64,000 nucleotides of DNA from Vibrio sp. ED004 (GCF_023206395.1 NZ_CP066149.1:2294001-2358000), one strand, 5' to 3'. Shown: positions 29,544 through 40,050, counted from the first letter of the stretch. Notes: generated by a model from the sequence alone, not told the origin. Translations and numbers: made by a program.

Positions 29544-29637
29544 GCTTTGCTGTAGTGGCTGATAACTTCGTCGGCGATGCTCATTTACACTTGTAAACTC
29601 CGCGTCGTCGCCTCGTTCTCAACCAATACAGCTTTGC
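29544..29637. repeat. Palindromic intergenic repeat after secA
   Basis: GCTTTGCTGTAGTGG at the left is mirrored by CCAATACAGCTTTGC at the right, and the centre holds the palindromic TTTACACTTGTAAA. The element begins at the secA stop, and its G+C-rich middle is unlike the flanks. I recall similar sequences in other Vibrio intergenic regions but cannot test that here. Confidence 0.55.
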
Positions 29638-29654
29638 CTTAATATAGTTTTGAT

Positions 29655-29684
29655 AAAAAGAGTCGCTTAGGCGGCTCTTTTTGT
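29655..29684 (+). terminator. Intrinsic terminator of secA
   Basis: AAAAGAGTCGC pairs with GCGGCTCTTTT (one G-U pair) around TTAG, with a T-tract. It follows the palindromic repeat, which therefore lies in the secA 3' UTR. Confidence 0.9.
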
Positions 29685-29722
29685 ATGTAAATTTCATGGC
29701 TTACTTTGTTATACAAGGAAGT

Positions 29723-29828
29723 CGTCATTCCCTATAGCGAGAAACGAGCGTAATAGGGAATCTCGTTTAGTTAGGCTCACGTTGTTTTAGATCCCCAACT
29801 CAGTCGTTCCTCCTTCTTGAGGATGACG
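29723..29828. repeat. REP/BIME-like repeat between secA and mutT
   Basis: The ends are inverted (CGTCATTCCC at the left, GAGGATGACG at the right). Inside, TCCCTAT and ATAGGGA enclose AGCGAGAAACGAGCGTA, giving a second stem. The pattern resembles compound REP-type elements rather than a gene; no ORF is supported. Confidence 0.5.
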
Positions 29829-29876
29829 TATTCAGGGACTATGTGAGTTAAGCGTTTTATTAAGGAACACCATCAC

Positions 29877-30275
29877 ATGAAAAGAATCCATATTGTAGCG
29901 GGCATTATCTTTAACCAAGATAAGTCACAGGTATTTATCACTAAGCGCCCAGACGACAAGCATAAGGGCGGTTTTTGGGAGTTCCCTGGCGGCAAGGTTG
30001 AAGCGGGCGAAACCATTGAACAAGCAATGACTCGTGAGTTGGATGAAGAGGTTGGCATTAAGGTGACAGAACAGTCTCTGTTTGAACACCTTGAATTTGA
30101 TTACACCGATAAGTCGCTTAAGTTTGATTTCATCCTTGTGACCGATTTTGAAGAGCAGCCTTATGGCAAAGAAGGTCAACAAGGTGAATGGGTAAGCCTA
30201 GAATCATTGAATCAATACGCCTTCCCTGAAGCAAATGTGCCAATTTTAGAGCGAGTGGTAAAAGAGTTTTCGTAA
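29877..30275 (+). CDS. mutT: 8-oxo-dGTP diphosphatase MutT
   Basis: MutT removes 8-oxo-dGTP from the nucleotide pool, preventing A:T to C:G transversions. The 132-residue protein is a single Nudix domain with an intact box: G39, E45, R53-E54, E57-E58 and G60 (within GKVEAGETIEQAMTRELDEE). Length matches the E. coli enzyme (129). In E. coli, too, mutT follows secA. AAGGAACACCATCAC precedes the ATG. Confidence 0.95.
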   Translation: MKRIHIVAGIIFNQDKSQVFITKRPDDKHKGGFWEFPGGKVEAGETIEQAMTRELDEEVGIKVTEQSLFEHLEFDYTDKSLKFDFILVTDFEEQPYGKEGQQGEWVSLESLNQYAFPEANVPILERVVKEFS

Positions 30276-30346
30276 TTGCTAGCCTGAGTTTGAGATTGTT
30301 GTTAGTTTAAAGAGATTAATCGAATGAACGTTGCTGCAAGAGATAA

Positions 30347-31192
<846 letters not shown>

Positions 31193-31204
31193 ATAGATAT
31201 TTAT

Positions 31205-31231
31205 GCGCTGGCAATTGCCGGCGCTTTCTTT
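31205..31231 (+). terminator. Intrinsic terminator after dapB
   Basis: GCGCTGGC pairs with GCCGGCGC (one G-U pair) around AATT, followed by TTTCTTTATTT. It isolates dapB from the carAB leader. Confidence 0.85.
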
Positions 31232-31695
31232 ATTTGGTACATTTTCCTTCGTAATATCCCTTTTACAAACCTCCCTTTAGTTTCTTCTGATCGTCGACTT
31301 TTCCTTATTTAACTTTGTTTTTTAATGCTTATAGTGTGTTTTTTGTTTTAGATCTTTAAATTGCGAACTTTTCTCTTTGTATTTATCGATTGCGTTTTGT
31401 TGCTGATATTTTTATCACTCTATGGTTGGTCAAAATGAGGGGTGAAAATTAGAAAATCGTAATATTCGGCCGAAATGAGCATGAAAGTTAAACTTTTGAA
31501 GCTTTGATGGCGTAAATTGAATTAGTCCTTACAAATGTTTAATTTCTTTTGCGTTAAATGTTGACACGTATCACGCACATCACTAAAATACCGCCAATTT
31601 GTCTAATTTCCATAAACACGCAGTTTCTGGTGTTGCAGGAAGGTAGATTTGCAAATTAAATCAATTTTAATGCATTTTTATTTCTGGAGGTTGTC
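31232..31695. other. carAB upstream region
   Basis: This AT-rich region of about 460 bases has no gene. It holds the sigma-70 promoter at 31561-31589 and a 5' leader of about 100 nt. E. coli carAB has two promoters, one under pyrimidine/purine control and one under ArgR; a second promoter and clear ARG boxes could not be assigned here by eye. Confidence 0.5.
31561..31589 (+). promoter_or_regulatory. Strong predicted carAB promoter
   Basis: A consensus TTGACA (31561-31566) and TAAAAT (31584-31589) are separated by 17 bases, close to an ideal sigma-70 promoter. Transcription would start about 31596, 100 bases before the carA start. Confidence 0.75.
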
Positions 31696-32850
31696 TTGAA
31701 GAAGTCAGCACTACTCGTCCTAGAAGATGGGACAGTATTTCACGGTGAAGCCATTGGCGCTGTAGGTTCTGCAGTTGGTGAAGTCGTTTTTAATACCTCG
31801 ATGACGGGGTACCAAGAAATCCTCACTGATCCTTCCTATTCTCAACAAATCGTTACCCTTACTTACCCTCACATTGGCAATACCGGAACCAATTCCGAAG
31901 ACGAAGAATCCTCTTCAATCCACGCTCAAGGCCTTGTGATTCGCGATCTCCCTCTTATCGCTTCTAACTTCCGTAATGAACAATCCCTTTCTGATTACCT
32001 TAAGTCGCAAAACGTTGTTGGTATCGCTGATATCGATACACGTAAGCTGACGCGTATTCTTCGTGAAAAAGGCGCTCAGAACGGTTGTATTGTAGCTGGC
32101 TCTTCAGTAAACGACGGAAACTTAGACGAAGCTTTGGCTCTAGCTAAAGCAAAAGAATTCCCTGGCCTGAAAGGTATGGACCTTGCGAAAGAAGTTACAA
32201 CAAAAGAAGCGTATCAATGGAAACAAGGTTCGTGGACGCTTACGGGGGGACTTCCTGAAGCGAAAGCAGACTCTGAATTGCCATACCACGTTGTTGCTTA
32301 TGACTTCGGTGCAAAACGAAACATCCTACGAATGCTTGTTGACCGCGGCTGCCGCCTAACGGTTGTTCCAGCTGAAACTTCTGCTGAAGAAGTACTAGCT
32401 CTGAACCCAGACGGTGTTTTCCTTTCAAATGGCCCTGGTGACCCAGAACCATGTACTTACGCAATTGAAGCGACAAAAGTGTTCCTAGAAAAAGGCTTAC
32501 CAATCTTCGGTATCTGTCTAGGTCACCAGATTCTTGCTCTTGCGTCAGGCGCTAAGACAGTGAAGATGAAGTTTGGTCACCACGGTGCAAACCACCCGGT
32601 TAAAGATTTAGATCGTGATGTTGTGATGATTACTTCGCAAAACCACGGCTTTGCTGCTGACGAAGAAACCCTTCCAGAGACACTACGTGCAACGCACAAA
32701 TCATTATTTGATGGTTCTCTACAAGGTATTCACCGTACAGACAAACCAGCATTCAGCTTCCAAGGTCACCCTGAAGCAAGCCCAGGTCCAGAAGACGCAG
32801 CGCCGTTATTCGACCACTTTATTGAACTAATCAAACAGCACACAGCGTAA
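31696..32850 (+). CDS. carA: Carbamoyl-phosphate synthase small (glutaminase) subunit
   Basis: CarA hydrolyses glutamine and channels ammonia to CarB, making carbamoyl phosphate for arginine and pyrimidines. The 384-residue protein has an N-terminal CPSase domain and a class I glutaminase with nucleophile C274 (FGICLGHQ) and the His-Glu pair in [10 protein letters not shown]. The start is TTG 31696, five bases after a perfect CTGGAGG ribosome site. A UUG start is also known for E. coli carA, so this is probably conserved. carB follows after 16 bases. Confidence 0.96.
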   Translation: MKKSALLVLEDGTVFHGEAIGAVGSAVGEVVFNTSMTGYQEILTDPSYSQQIVTLTYPHIGNTGTNSEDEESSSIHAQGLVIRDLPLIASNFRNEQSLSDYLKSQNVVGIADIDTRKLTRILREKGAQNGCIVAGSSVNDGNLDEALALAKAKEFPGLKGMDLAKEVTTKEAYQWKQGSWTLTGGLPEAKADSELPYHVVAYDFGAKRNILRMLVDRGCRLTVVPAETSAEEVLALNPDGVFLSNGPGDPEPCTYAIEATKVFLEKGLPIFGICLGHQILALASGAKTVKMKFGHHGANHPVKDLDRDVVMITSQNHGFAADEETLPETLRATHKSLFDGSLQGIHRTDKPAFSFQGHPEASPGPEDAAPLFDHFIELIKQHTA

Positions 32851-32866
32851 TTCGGAGTAGTAGACA

Positions 32867-35800
32867 ATGCCAAAACGTACTGACATTAAAAGTATTCTTA
32901 TTCTAGGTGCTGGCCCGATCGTTATCGGCCAAGCATGTGAGTTCGATTACTCTGGTGCTCAAGCTTGTAAAGCGCTTCGCGAAGAAGGTTACCGAGTTAT
33001 TCTTGTAAACTCGAACCCAGCGACAATCATGACTGACCCAGACATGGCCGATGCAACTTACATCGAACCTATCCAATGGGAAGTTGTGCGTAACATCATC
33101 GCTAAAGAGAAGCCTGATGCAGTTCTACCTACTATGGGTGGCCAAACTGCATTGAACTGTGCTCTAGACCTAGAAAAGCACGGCGTTCTTGAAGAGTTCG
33201 GTGTTGAAATGATTGGTGCAACGGCTGACGCTATCGATAAAGCAGAAGACCGTTCACGCTTCGATAAAGCAATGAAAGCAATTGGCCTTGAGTGTCCAAC
33301 TGCTGATACTGCGAAAACGATGGAAGAAGCTTACAAAGTTTTAGACATGGTTGGCTTCCCTTGTATCATTCGTCCATCGTTCACGATGGGTGGTACTGGT
33401 GGCGGTATCGCTTACAACAAAGAAGAATTTGAAGAAATCTGTCGTCGTGGTTTGGATTTATCTCCAACTAACGAACTTCTTATCGATGAATCACTTATCG
33501 GTTGGAAAGAGTACGAGATGGAAGTGGTTCGTGACAAAAACGACAACTGCATCATCGTATGTGCGATTGAAAACTTCGACCCAATGGGTATTCACACAGG
33601 TGACTCAATCACTGTGGCTCCAGCTCAAACGCTGACAGACAAAGAATACCAACTAATGCGTAACGCATCTCTAGCAGTACTGCGTGAGATTGGTGTTGAA
33701 ACAGGTGGCTCAAACGTACAGTTTGGTATCAACCCGAAAGATGGCCGTATGGTTATCATCGAGATGAACCCGCGTGTATCTCGCTCTTCAGCACTAGCAT
33801 CTAAAGCTACAGGTTTCCCAATCGCTAAGATTGCAGCGAAACTGGCTGTTGGCTTCACGCTAGACGAGCTAATGAATGACATCACTGGCGGCGCAACGCC
33901 AGCATCATTCGAACCAACAATCGACTACGTAGTAACTAAGATTCCTCGTTTTAACTTCGAGAAATTTGCTGGTGCTAACGACCGTCTAACGACTCAAATG
34001 AAGTCTGTTGGTGAAGTTATGGCTATCGGCCGTAACCAACAAGAATCTCTACAAAAAGCACTCCGCGGCCTAGAAGTTGGCGCGACTGGTTTTGACGAAA
34101 TGGTAGACCTAGATGCACCTGATGCTCTAACGACTATCCGTCATGAACTAAAAGAAGCTGGCGCAGAGCGTATTTGGTACATCGCTGACGCATTCCGTGC
34201 TGGTATGTCTGTAGATGGTGTATTCAACCTAACGCAAATCGACCGTTGGTTCCTAGTTCAAATCGAAGACATCGTTAAGCTAGAGCAAGAACTGAAAGCG
34301 AAAGGCTTTGCTGGTCTGAACAAAGACGAGCTAAACAAGCTTAAGCGTAAAGGTTTTGCTGATGCACGCCTATCTAAGATTCTAGGTGTAGCGGAAAGCG
34401 AAATCCGTCGTCTACGTGACCAATACGATATCCACCCAGTTTACAAGCGTGTAGATACGTGTGCGGCTGAGTTCTCTTCAGATACAGCCTACATGTACTC
34501 ATCTTACGATGACGAGTGTGAAGCGAACCCAACAGACAAAGACAAGATCATGATTCTAGGCGGCGGTCCAAACCGTATCGGCCAAGGCATTGAATTTGAC
34601 TACTGTTGTGTACATGCATCACTAGCACTACGTGAAGATGGCTACGAAACTATCATGGTTAACTGTAACCCTGAGACTGTTTCTACAGACTACGATACAT
34701 CTGACCGTCTGTACTTCGAACCAGTAACACTGGAAGATGTACTAGCAATCGCTCGCGTTGAGAAGCCAAAAGGCGTTATCGTTCAGTACGGTGGTCAAAC
34801 GCCACTTAAACTGGCTCGTGCTCTTGAAGCTGCTGGTGTACCAATCATCGGTACTAGCCCAGACGCAATCGACCGTGCAGAAGACCGTGAGCGTTTCCAA
34901 GTTGCTGTAGACCGTCTAGGCCTACTTCAGCCAGAGAACGCAACAGTAACAACAATGGAGCAAGCGGTTGAGAAATCTCGCGAAATCGACTTCCCACTTG
35001 TTGTACGTCCTTCTTACGTACTTGGTGGTCGTGCGATGGAAATCGTATACGACGAGCAAGATTTACGTCGCTACTTCAATGAAGCTGTTAGCGTATCAAA
35101 CGAATCTCCAGTACTACTTGATAGCTTCCTAGACGACGCTGTTGAAGTAGACGTAGATGCGATTTGTGACGGTGAGCGCGTTGTAATCGGCGGTATCATG
35201 GAGCATATCGAGCAAGCGGGTGTTCACTCTGGTGACTCAGCATGTTCTCTTCCTGCATACACGCTAAGCCAAGAAATCCAAGACGTAATGCGCGAGCAAG
35301 TTGAAAAGCTAGCGTTCGAGTTGGGTGTTCGTGGTCTGATGAATACGCAGTTTGCTGTTAAGAACAACGAAGTGTACCTAATCGAGGTTAACCCTCGTGC
35401 AGCACGTACGGTTCCATTCGTATCTAAAGCAACTGGCGCGCCAATCGCTAAGATTGCAGCTCGTGTAATGGCGGGTCAATCGCTAGAGTCTCAAGGCTTT
35501 ACGAAAGAAATCATCCCACCTTACTACTCAGTGAAAGAAGTTGTACTTCCATTCAACAAGTTCCCTGGTGTTGACCCACTGTTAGGCCCAGAAATGCGCT
35601 CTACTGGTGAAGTTATGGGTGTTGGCGCGACGTTCGCAGAAGCATACTCTAAAGCTGAATTGGGTTGTGGCAACATCTACCCAGAAGGCGGCCGTGCACT
35701 TCTTTCTGTTCGCGAAGGCGACAAAGAGCGTGTTGTTGACCTAGCATCTAAGCTATCTAAGCTTGGTTACCAGCTAGACGCAACACACGGTACAGCAGTT

Positions 35801-36097
35801 ATCCTTGGCGAAGCGGGTATCAACCCACGTCTAGTAAACAAGGTACACGAAGGTCGTCCTCACATTCTTGACCGTATCAAGAACAACGAGTACACGTACA
35901 TCGTGAACACAGCTGCTGGTCGTCAAGCGATTGAAGATTCTAAAGTACTTCGTCGTGGCGCATTGGCTGAGAAAGTTAACTACACGACTACGCTAAACGC
36001 TGCATTCGCGACTTGTATGGCGCACACTGCAGACGCGAAGACGTCAGTAACTTCAGTTCAAGAGCTACACGCACAGGTTAAAGCTTCTCAAGCTTAA
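32867..36097 (+). CDS. carB: Carbamoyl-phosphate synthase large subunit
   Basis: CarB carries the two ATP-grasp halves that make carboxyphosphate and then phosphorylate carbamate. The 1076-residue protein has the expected internal duplication: [20 protein letters not shown] near residue 14 mirrors [15 protein letters not shown] near 565, and both halves carry the grasp segments [12 protein letters not shown] and [12 protein letters not shown]. The C-terminal MGS-like allosteric domain (about 935-1076) binds UMP and ornithine in E. coli. Confidence 0.98.
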   Translation: MPKRTDIKSILILGAGPIVIGQACEFDYSGAQACKALREEGYRVILVNSNPATIMTDPDMADATYIEPIQWEVVRNIIAKEKPDAVLPTMGGQTALNCALDLEKHGVLEEFGVEMIGATADAIDKAEDRSRFDKAMKAIGLECPTADTAKTMEEAYKVLDMVGFPCIIRPSFTMGGTGGGIAYNKEEFEEICRRGLDLSPTNELLIDESLIGWKEYEMEVVRDKNDNCIIVCAIENFDPMGIHTGDSITVAPAQTLTDKEYQLMRNASLAVLREIGVETGGSNVQFGINPKDGRMVIIEMNPRVSRSSALASKATGFPIAKIAAKLAVGFTLDELMNDITGGATPASFEPTIDYVVTKIPRFNFEKFAGANDRLTTQMKSVGEVMAIGRNQQESLQKALRGLEVGATGFDEMVDLDAPDALTTIRHELKEAGAERIWYIADAFRAGMSVDGVFNLTQIDRWFLVQIEDIVKLEQELKAKGFAGLNKDELNKLKRKGFADARLSKILGVAESEIRRLRDQYDIHPVYKRVDTCAAEFSSDTAYMYSSYDDECEANPTDKDKIMILGGGPNRIGQGIEFDYCCVHASLALREDGYETIMVNCNPETVSTDYDTSDRLYFEPVTLEDVLAIARVEKPKGVIVQYGGQTPLKLARALEAAGVPIIGTSPDAIDRAEDRERFQVAVDRLGLLQPENATVTTMEQAVEKSREIDFPLVVRPSYVLGGRAMEIVYDEQDLRRYFNEAVSVSNESPVLLDSFLDDAVEVDVDAICDGERVVIGGIMEHIEQAGVHSGDSACSLPAYTLSQEIQDVMREQVEKLAFELGVRGLMNTQFAVKNNEVYLIEVNPRAARTVPFVSKATGAPIAKIAARVMAGQSLESQGFTKEIIPPYYSVKEVVLPFNKFPGVDPLLGPEMRSTGEVMGVGATFAEAYSKAELGCGNIYPEGGRALLSVREGDKERVVDLASKLSKLGYQLDATHGTAVILGEAGINPRLVNKVHEGRPHILDRIKNNEYTYIVNTAAGRQAIEDSKVLRRGALAEKVNYTTTLNAAFATCMAHTADAKTSVTSVQELHAQVKASQA

Positions 36098-36168
36098 TCG
36101 CCTAAAGTGTATCGCTGTTAAGCGGATATAAATGCTCAAAGCCCACTCTCCGGAGTGGGCTTTTTTAT
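36098..36168 (+). ncRNA. Possible CarZ-like small RNA in the carAB 3' UTR
   Basis: In V. cholerae the 3' UTR of carAB is processed into CarZ, an Hfq-bound RNA that represses carAB by pairing with the carA leader (published, recalled). Here the equivalent UTR is about 70 nt, ends in a strong GC-rich terminator with an exposed TCCG loop, and contains CTCC, complementary to GGAG in the carA ribosome site. Position and partial complementarity are the only support. Confidence 0.35.
36138..36168 (+). terminator. Intrinsic terminator of carAB
   Basis: GCCCACTC pairs perfectly with GAGTGGGC around TCCG, flanked by AAA and TTTTTT. Confidence 0.93.
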
Positions 36169-36292
36169 GCCTGTTAAATAGCATGTGTTAAATGATGAAA
36201 ATCAGGAATAGGTTAGAATCTTGTGTTTCGTTGTTGTTCGTTTGCTCAGGGTGGTAACTTGTCGCTACACAAGAATTTAAGGCGTTGGGTAT

Positions 36293-37072
36293 ATGGAAAT
36301 CACTCTGGAAATATTGGCTATATTGTTTGTTGTTGCAACGGCAGCGGGCTTTATTGATGCAATGGCTGGCGGCGGTGGGTTGTTGACTCTACCTGCATTG
36401 CTCGCGGCTGGAGTGCCACCCACGCAAGCACTGGCGACCAACAAACTCCAAAGCTCATTTGGCAGCTTCTCAGCGAGCTGGTACTTCGTACGTAACGGTA
36501 TCGTCAGTATTAAGGAGATGCGCCTCGCTATCTTTTGTACCTTTATAGGCTCTGCGATTGGTGCAGAATTAGTGCAGTACATTGATGCGAGCCTTCTGAC
36601 CAGTGTGATCCCACTGTTGCTTATCGCTATCTCTCTCTATTTCCTATTAGCACCACAAACTAGAGCTTCTGAAGGAAAACAAAAGATCTCTGAGGCGATG
36701 TTTGCGCTATGTGTGGGCGGCGGTGTTGGTTTCTATGATGGTTTCTTTGGACCAGGTACAGGCTCAATCTTTACGGTTTGTTTTGTTGCGATTGGTCATT
36801 TCTCATTAGTCGATGCTACGGCACGTACCAAAGTACTGAACTTCACCTCGAACATCGCTGCACTGATCTTCTTTATTTTGGCTGGTTTGCCAATTTGGGA
36901 GTTAGGATTAGTGATGGCGGTTGGTGGCTTTATGGGAGCTCAGCTTGGCGCTAAAGTCGTGGTGACAAAAGGGCAGAAATGGATTCGCCCCTTTGTGATC
37001 GTAATGTCGATGCTAATGGCTTCTAAATTGCTTTGGGAACAGCATCAACAATGGATTCTATCAGTATTTTAA
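36293..37072 (+). CDS. yfcA: TSUP (TauE/SafE) family membrane transporter, YfcA-like
   Basis: The 259-residue protein is a polytopic inner membrane permease with seven to eight helices. It matches the E. coli YfcA type closely: AGFIDAMAGGGGLLTLPA near residues 18-35, ALATNKLQSS near 46-55 and the second-half repeat GGGVGFYDGFFGPGTGS near 143-159. TSUP proteins export or import sulfite, sulfonates or related anions; the substrate here is unknown. The 3' end overlaps the convergent LysR gene by 50 bases. Confidence 0.88.
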   Translation: MEITLEILAILFVVATAAGFIDAMAGGGGLLTLPALLAAGVPPTQALATNKLQSSFGSFSASWYFVRNGIVSIKEMRLAIFCTFIGSAIGAELVQYIDASLLTSVIPLLLIAISLYFLLAPQTRASEGKQKISEAMFALCVGGGVGFYDGFFGPGTGSIFTVCFVAIGHFSLVDATARTKVLNFTSNIAALIFFILAGLPIWELGLVMAVGGFMGAQLGAKVVVTKGQKWIRPFVIVMSMLMASKLLWEQHQQWILSVF

Positions 37073-37868
37073 CTCTCGGAGACTGATAGCTATTTGGTCT
37101 CACACAGATATGAATCGGTCGAATTAAGCCTACTAATTCAGGGAAGCTATACAAGTATTGAGGCTCTATATTGAGTGTTTTTACGATAGAGAGCGGGATT
37201 AACGCTGGCCCAGTCCCGCCCAATGCAAGTTGCGCCGCTGCGGTGTAGGCATCCATCTCCATCAAGGGTTTGATGCCGAATTTTTCTAACACAGATAATT
37301 GATAAGAGTTAGCAGGGTTGGTCATATCGTTGGTAATGACCAATGGAGGAAGAGCCGTGAGTGGCTGCTTACTCACAATGTAAAACGGCTCATCAAACAG
37401 GTGGAAAGTCATCAATCCATGATGCGGTGGCAATAAGCCTGCGCACAACCCTAGAGTTGCCTTGCCTGATTGCACTCGCTCTATGATTCTTGGCGTGTGG
37501 TTGGTGGTAATGGTGATGTATTTATCTTGCTGGATAAATTGCCCCATCATCTCACCTAAGTAGCCCGCTATTAGAGATTTAGAGCTGTCTAAGGTGATGA
37601 AAGTAGTATCTTCCAACTCTTGTTGTTCATAAATAAGACCACGAAGCTCATTGAACGTAGGACCAATACTCTCGATCAATGCAACCGCATCCGGTGTCAG
37701 CTTTATCTGTCGGCCACTCGGTTCGATGAGCTTTTTACCTAGCTTCTTTTCTAAATTTGCAATCCGTTTGCTGACCGCTGATTGGCTGATATAAAGCAAA
37801 CTGCCGGTACGGCTCATCGTCTTTGCTTTACTCAATGCCAATAGAGTTTCGATTCCTTCGAGTAGCAT
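37023..37868 (-). CDS. LysR family transcriptional regulator
   Basis: The 281-residue protein has the LysR winged helix-turn-helix at residues 1-60 (ISQSAVSKRIANLEKKLG) and a C-terminal effector-binding domain (about 85-275). The target is not known. It is convergent with the TSUP transporter gene, overlapping it by 50 bases, and shares orientation with the flavodoxin gene, whose stop is 92 bases upstream. It may regulate either neighbour. Length is slightly below the family norm of about 300, with no sign of truncation. Confidence 0.9.
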   Translation of the reverse strand: MLLEGIETLLALSKAKTMSRTGSLLYISQSAVSKRIANLEKKLGKKLIEPSGRQIKLTPDAVALIESIGPTFNELRGLIYEQQELEDTTFITLDSSKSLIAGYLGEMMGQFIQQDKYITITTNHTPRIIERVQSGKATLGLCAGLLPPHHGLMTFHLFDEPFYIVSKQPLTALPPLVITNDMTNPANSYQLSVLEKFGIKPLMEMDAYTAAAQLALGGTGPALIPLSIVKTLNIEPQYLYSFPELVGLIRPIHICVRPNSYQSPRVKILIESIVDAVPKAI

Positions 37869-37960
37869 TTAGTAATATTCATGAAAGTTGGGAATGATTG
37901 TTTCAACTTACCTCAAACAACATTCATTCTCTAGTCTTGAGCTCATAGATATCAAACAAG

Positions 37961-38542
37961 CTACGAACTTTGAACCAAGCTCGCGATGCGTTGACCAAAA
38001 TAGAAAGCGGTTTTTAGGTCATTCGCATTAACGCTGTTGTTTGTCGAGTTTGGATCCTCGTCGACACTGGCAACCAAGCCAATGCTCGAACCAGTGCGAT
38101 TCAGACCTAGGTCGTCGATGTGCTTAGATACATCAAGCCCTGCCCAAATCATGCCATGTTGGCAAGCTAGAGTGAAAAAGCTGAATAGGGTTTGCTGCTG
38201 TTCTCCGTTGAGACTACCGCCAGTGGTGAAGCCTGCAGCGAGTTTGTTTCTCCATGCTTTCTTACCGTAGGTATCGCTACTGGCGTCCATAAAGCTCTTA
38301 AACTGGGCAGCGGGTGACCCCATGTAAGTTGGCGCGCCAAAGACAATCGCATCACAGTGGTCTAATGCTGTGAGCTTATCGTCATTGTCATACCTTCCTT
38401 CAATGATTTCAGACGAGAGAACCTCGATGAGCAATGCCGAGCTAGGCATTTGAGAGTTTAAGCCTTCTGCGATGAGCTCTGCTACTTGCTTGGTTGCCCC
38501 GCATTTGGAGAAGAAAACAATTCCAATTTTATTACTGCTCAT
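37961..38542 (-). CDS. Flavodoxin-like NAD(P)H oxidoreductase (WrbA-like)
   Basis: The 193-residue protein has a flavodoxin fold: FFSKCGATKQVAELI (phosphate loop, about 10-24), FGAPTYMGSPAAQFKSFMD (about 68-86) and FTTGGSLNGEQQQTL (about 105-119), the pattern of WrbA-type FMN-binding quinone reductases. The substrate is not known. The 5' region has a candidate promoter with three copies of a 13-base motif, suggesting tight repression. The native upstream neighbour is replaced by an insertion sequence 217 bases away. Confidence 0.85.
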   Translation of the reverse strand: MSSNKIGIVFFSKCGATKQVAELIAEGLNSQMPSSALLIEVLSSEIIEGRYDNDDKLTALDHCDAIVFGAPTYMGSPAAQFKSFMDASSDTYGKKAWRNKLAAGFTTGGSLNGEQQQTLFSFFTLACQHGMIWAGLDVSKHIDDLGLNRTGSSIGLVASVDEDPNSTNNSVNANDLKTAFYFGQRIASLVQSS

Positions 38543-38563
38543 CCTTAAACCCTCGTAGTTAGC

Positions 38564-38634
38564 ATTAGTAAGTAAATATATTTATAAAGTAATTTGTTTA
38601 CTAATATAGTCTGGTAATTAGATAAGTAAACAAA
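38564..38634 (-). promoter_or_regulatory. Promoter and three operator-like 13-mers of the flavodoxin gene
   Basis: On the minus strand TTTACT (38630-38625) and TATATT (38608-38603) are 16 bases apart. The 13-mer ATTAGTAAACAAA occurs three times: at 38564 (two mismatches, plus strand), at 38593-38605 (exact, minus strand) over the -10 box and at 38622 (one mismatch, plus strand) over the -35 box. This layout is that of a repressor-controlled promoter. Confidence 0.55.
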
Positions 38635-38758
38635 AAACATTATTAACTGGATTGAAATTTGGAAACGAGAGAGGGACTTTGGAAAGTGAAATTGAGGAAT
38701 TCGTATTTAATGACTGATGTTTATGAGTGAATTAGAAGATGAAGTAGAATTAAAAAAA

Positions 38759-40050
38759 GGTTCATCGCGGCTTTCCGGGGAAAGCCGCTTTTATCTTCAA
38801 GAAGAAGTAGTCTGTATCTCGATACCCATACCCCATTCGCTTGATTAGTTTTATCTTGTTGTTTATCCCTTCCAGTGTGCAGGTGTTTAACGGGTAACTT
38901 GCCGATGCGATAATGCCGTGAAGATAAGGACTCAGTTTTCGTGCAAACTCTTTCAATGGTTTAATTCCACTCTCTTGTACCTGTTCATACCACGCATCCC
39001 AGAGCCCCTTAGCGTGCCTTTCTGACTCACAATACCAAAGCTCTTTGAGTTGGGCTCCGAGTATATAAGTGGTCATCAAGTCCTTATTGATATTCAATAT
39101 TTCGGTAAGATAGCTGTCTTGCCGAGTATTTAAGTTGCCTCTGTTCTTCAACAACACCCAGCGTGAGCGTTTGACCCATTGTCTCGCTTTTTTATCTTGC
39201 TTGAGTTTATTGGCTTGGTCGACTCTGACTCTATCCATTACCTCACGACCGAACTTAGCTACAACATGGAACAAGTCGTAAACGATTTTTGCGTTCGGGC
39301 AGTGCGCTTGAACTTCAAGGTCAAAAGCCGTATTCATGTCCATCGCGACCGCCTCGATATTATTGCCATGCTTGCCTAACTGCTCGAAGAACGGTCGTAT
39401 GTCCTTGCGGCTACGGCCTAACCCTATCCAAATGACTTGGTGAGTCTTAGCATCAGCGATGACAGTGGCATACCGATGTCCTTTAAAGATGGCGAACTCA
39501 TCCATGACGAGCTGTTTTAGTCCCTCCCATTTCACTGGCGGTATCACTTGTCTAAGTCGGCGTTTATCTATCTCTTTAATGGTGTGCCAATGAACGCTAG
39601 TTAGCTGAGAAATATGCTTAATGGGAAGAAGGGGTAAAAGTTGTTCTATATAGCTTTTTAGGCGCTTCGTTATACGAGCATAAGGCTCTAACCAAGATAG
39701 CGACTCTGTTTTTATGCCGCAGTCACTACACTTAACCCTTCGTGTTTGAACGGAAAGTTCAACAGGAACACCGAGTAACATGGCCTCTTTCACATTGCGC
39801 CATTGATATTCATGGATAGCTTCTGCCTCGAGACCACAAAGGCATTTAGCCTCAGAGTTAGGTTTAAGAGTAAGGGTAATAAGTGATGCTGTCTGGTGAG
39901 ACTTTACTATTTGAAAGCCTTCCCAGAATGAAGATAGGAAAGTATGATTCGGCATGGAAACGGTAGTTTGTGTATGATTTTTGTTTGGCGACTAAACCAT
40001 ATCACTTACTACCGTTTTTGTTTTTAGTTCCCGCTAATCCGCGATGAACC
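38759..40050 (-). mobile_element. ISL3-family insertion sequence, complete (about 1.29 kb)
   Basis: The element is bounded by perfect 12-bp terminal inverted repeats, GGTTCATCGCGG (38759-38770) and CCGCGATGAACC (40039-40050), with scattered matches further in. It holds one intact transposase. The flanks are TAAAAAAA (left) and TTAAAAAA (right), close to an 8-bp target duplication that has changed by one base in an A-run. It sits in the T-tract of the terminator of the neighbouring TRIC-family gene. Size and one-ORF layout fit ISL3. Confidence 0.92.
38762..39955 (-). CDS. ISL3 family transposase
   Basis: The 397-residue protein has an N-terminal zinc-ribbon (CLCG near 38-41 and CSDCG near 75-79), a helix-turn-helix region and a DDE catalytic domain. 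The likely catalytic residues are in MDEFAIFKGHRYATVIAD, AVAMDMNTAF and NTCTLEGINNKIK. The reading frame is uninterrupted, so it may be active. The stop codon lies inside the left terminal repeat, four bases from the element end. Confidence 0.93.
   Translation of the reverse strand: MPNHTFLSSFWEGFQIVKSHQTASLITLTLKPNSEAKCLCGLEAEAIHEYQWRNVKEAMLLGVPVELSVQTRRVKCSDCGIKTESLSWLEPYARITKRLKSYIEQLLPLLPIKHISQLTSVHWHTIKEIDKRRLRQVIPPVKWEGLKQLVMDEFAIFKGHRYATVIADAKTHQVIWIGLGRSRKDIRPFFEQLGKHGNNIEAVAMDMNTAFDLEVQAHCPNAKIVYDLFHVVAKFGREVMDRVRVDQANKLKQDKKARQWVKRSRWVLLKNRGNLNTRQDSYLTEILNINKDLMTTYILGAQLKELWYCESERHAKGLWDAWYEQVQESGIKPLKEFARKLSPYLHGIIASASYPLNTCTLEGINNKIKLIKRMGYGYRDTDYFFLKIKAAFPGKPR

Noticed and set aside
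31650..31674. TGCA-bounded imperfect palindrome in the carA leader as an ArgR box
   Set aside because: The two halves pair at fewer than half of the inner positions, and the spacing is longer than an 18-bp ARG box.
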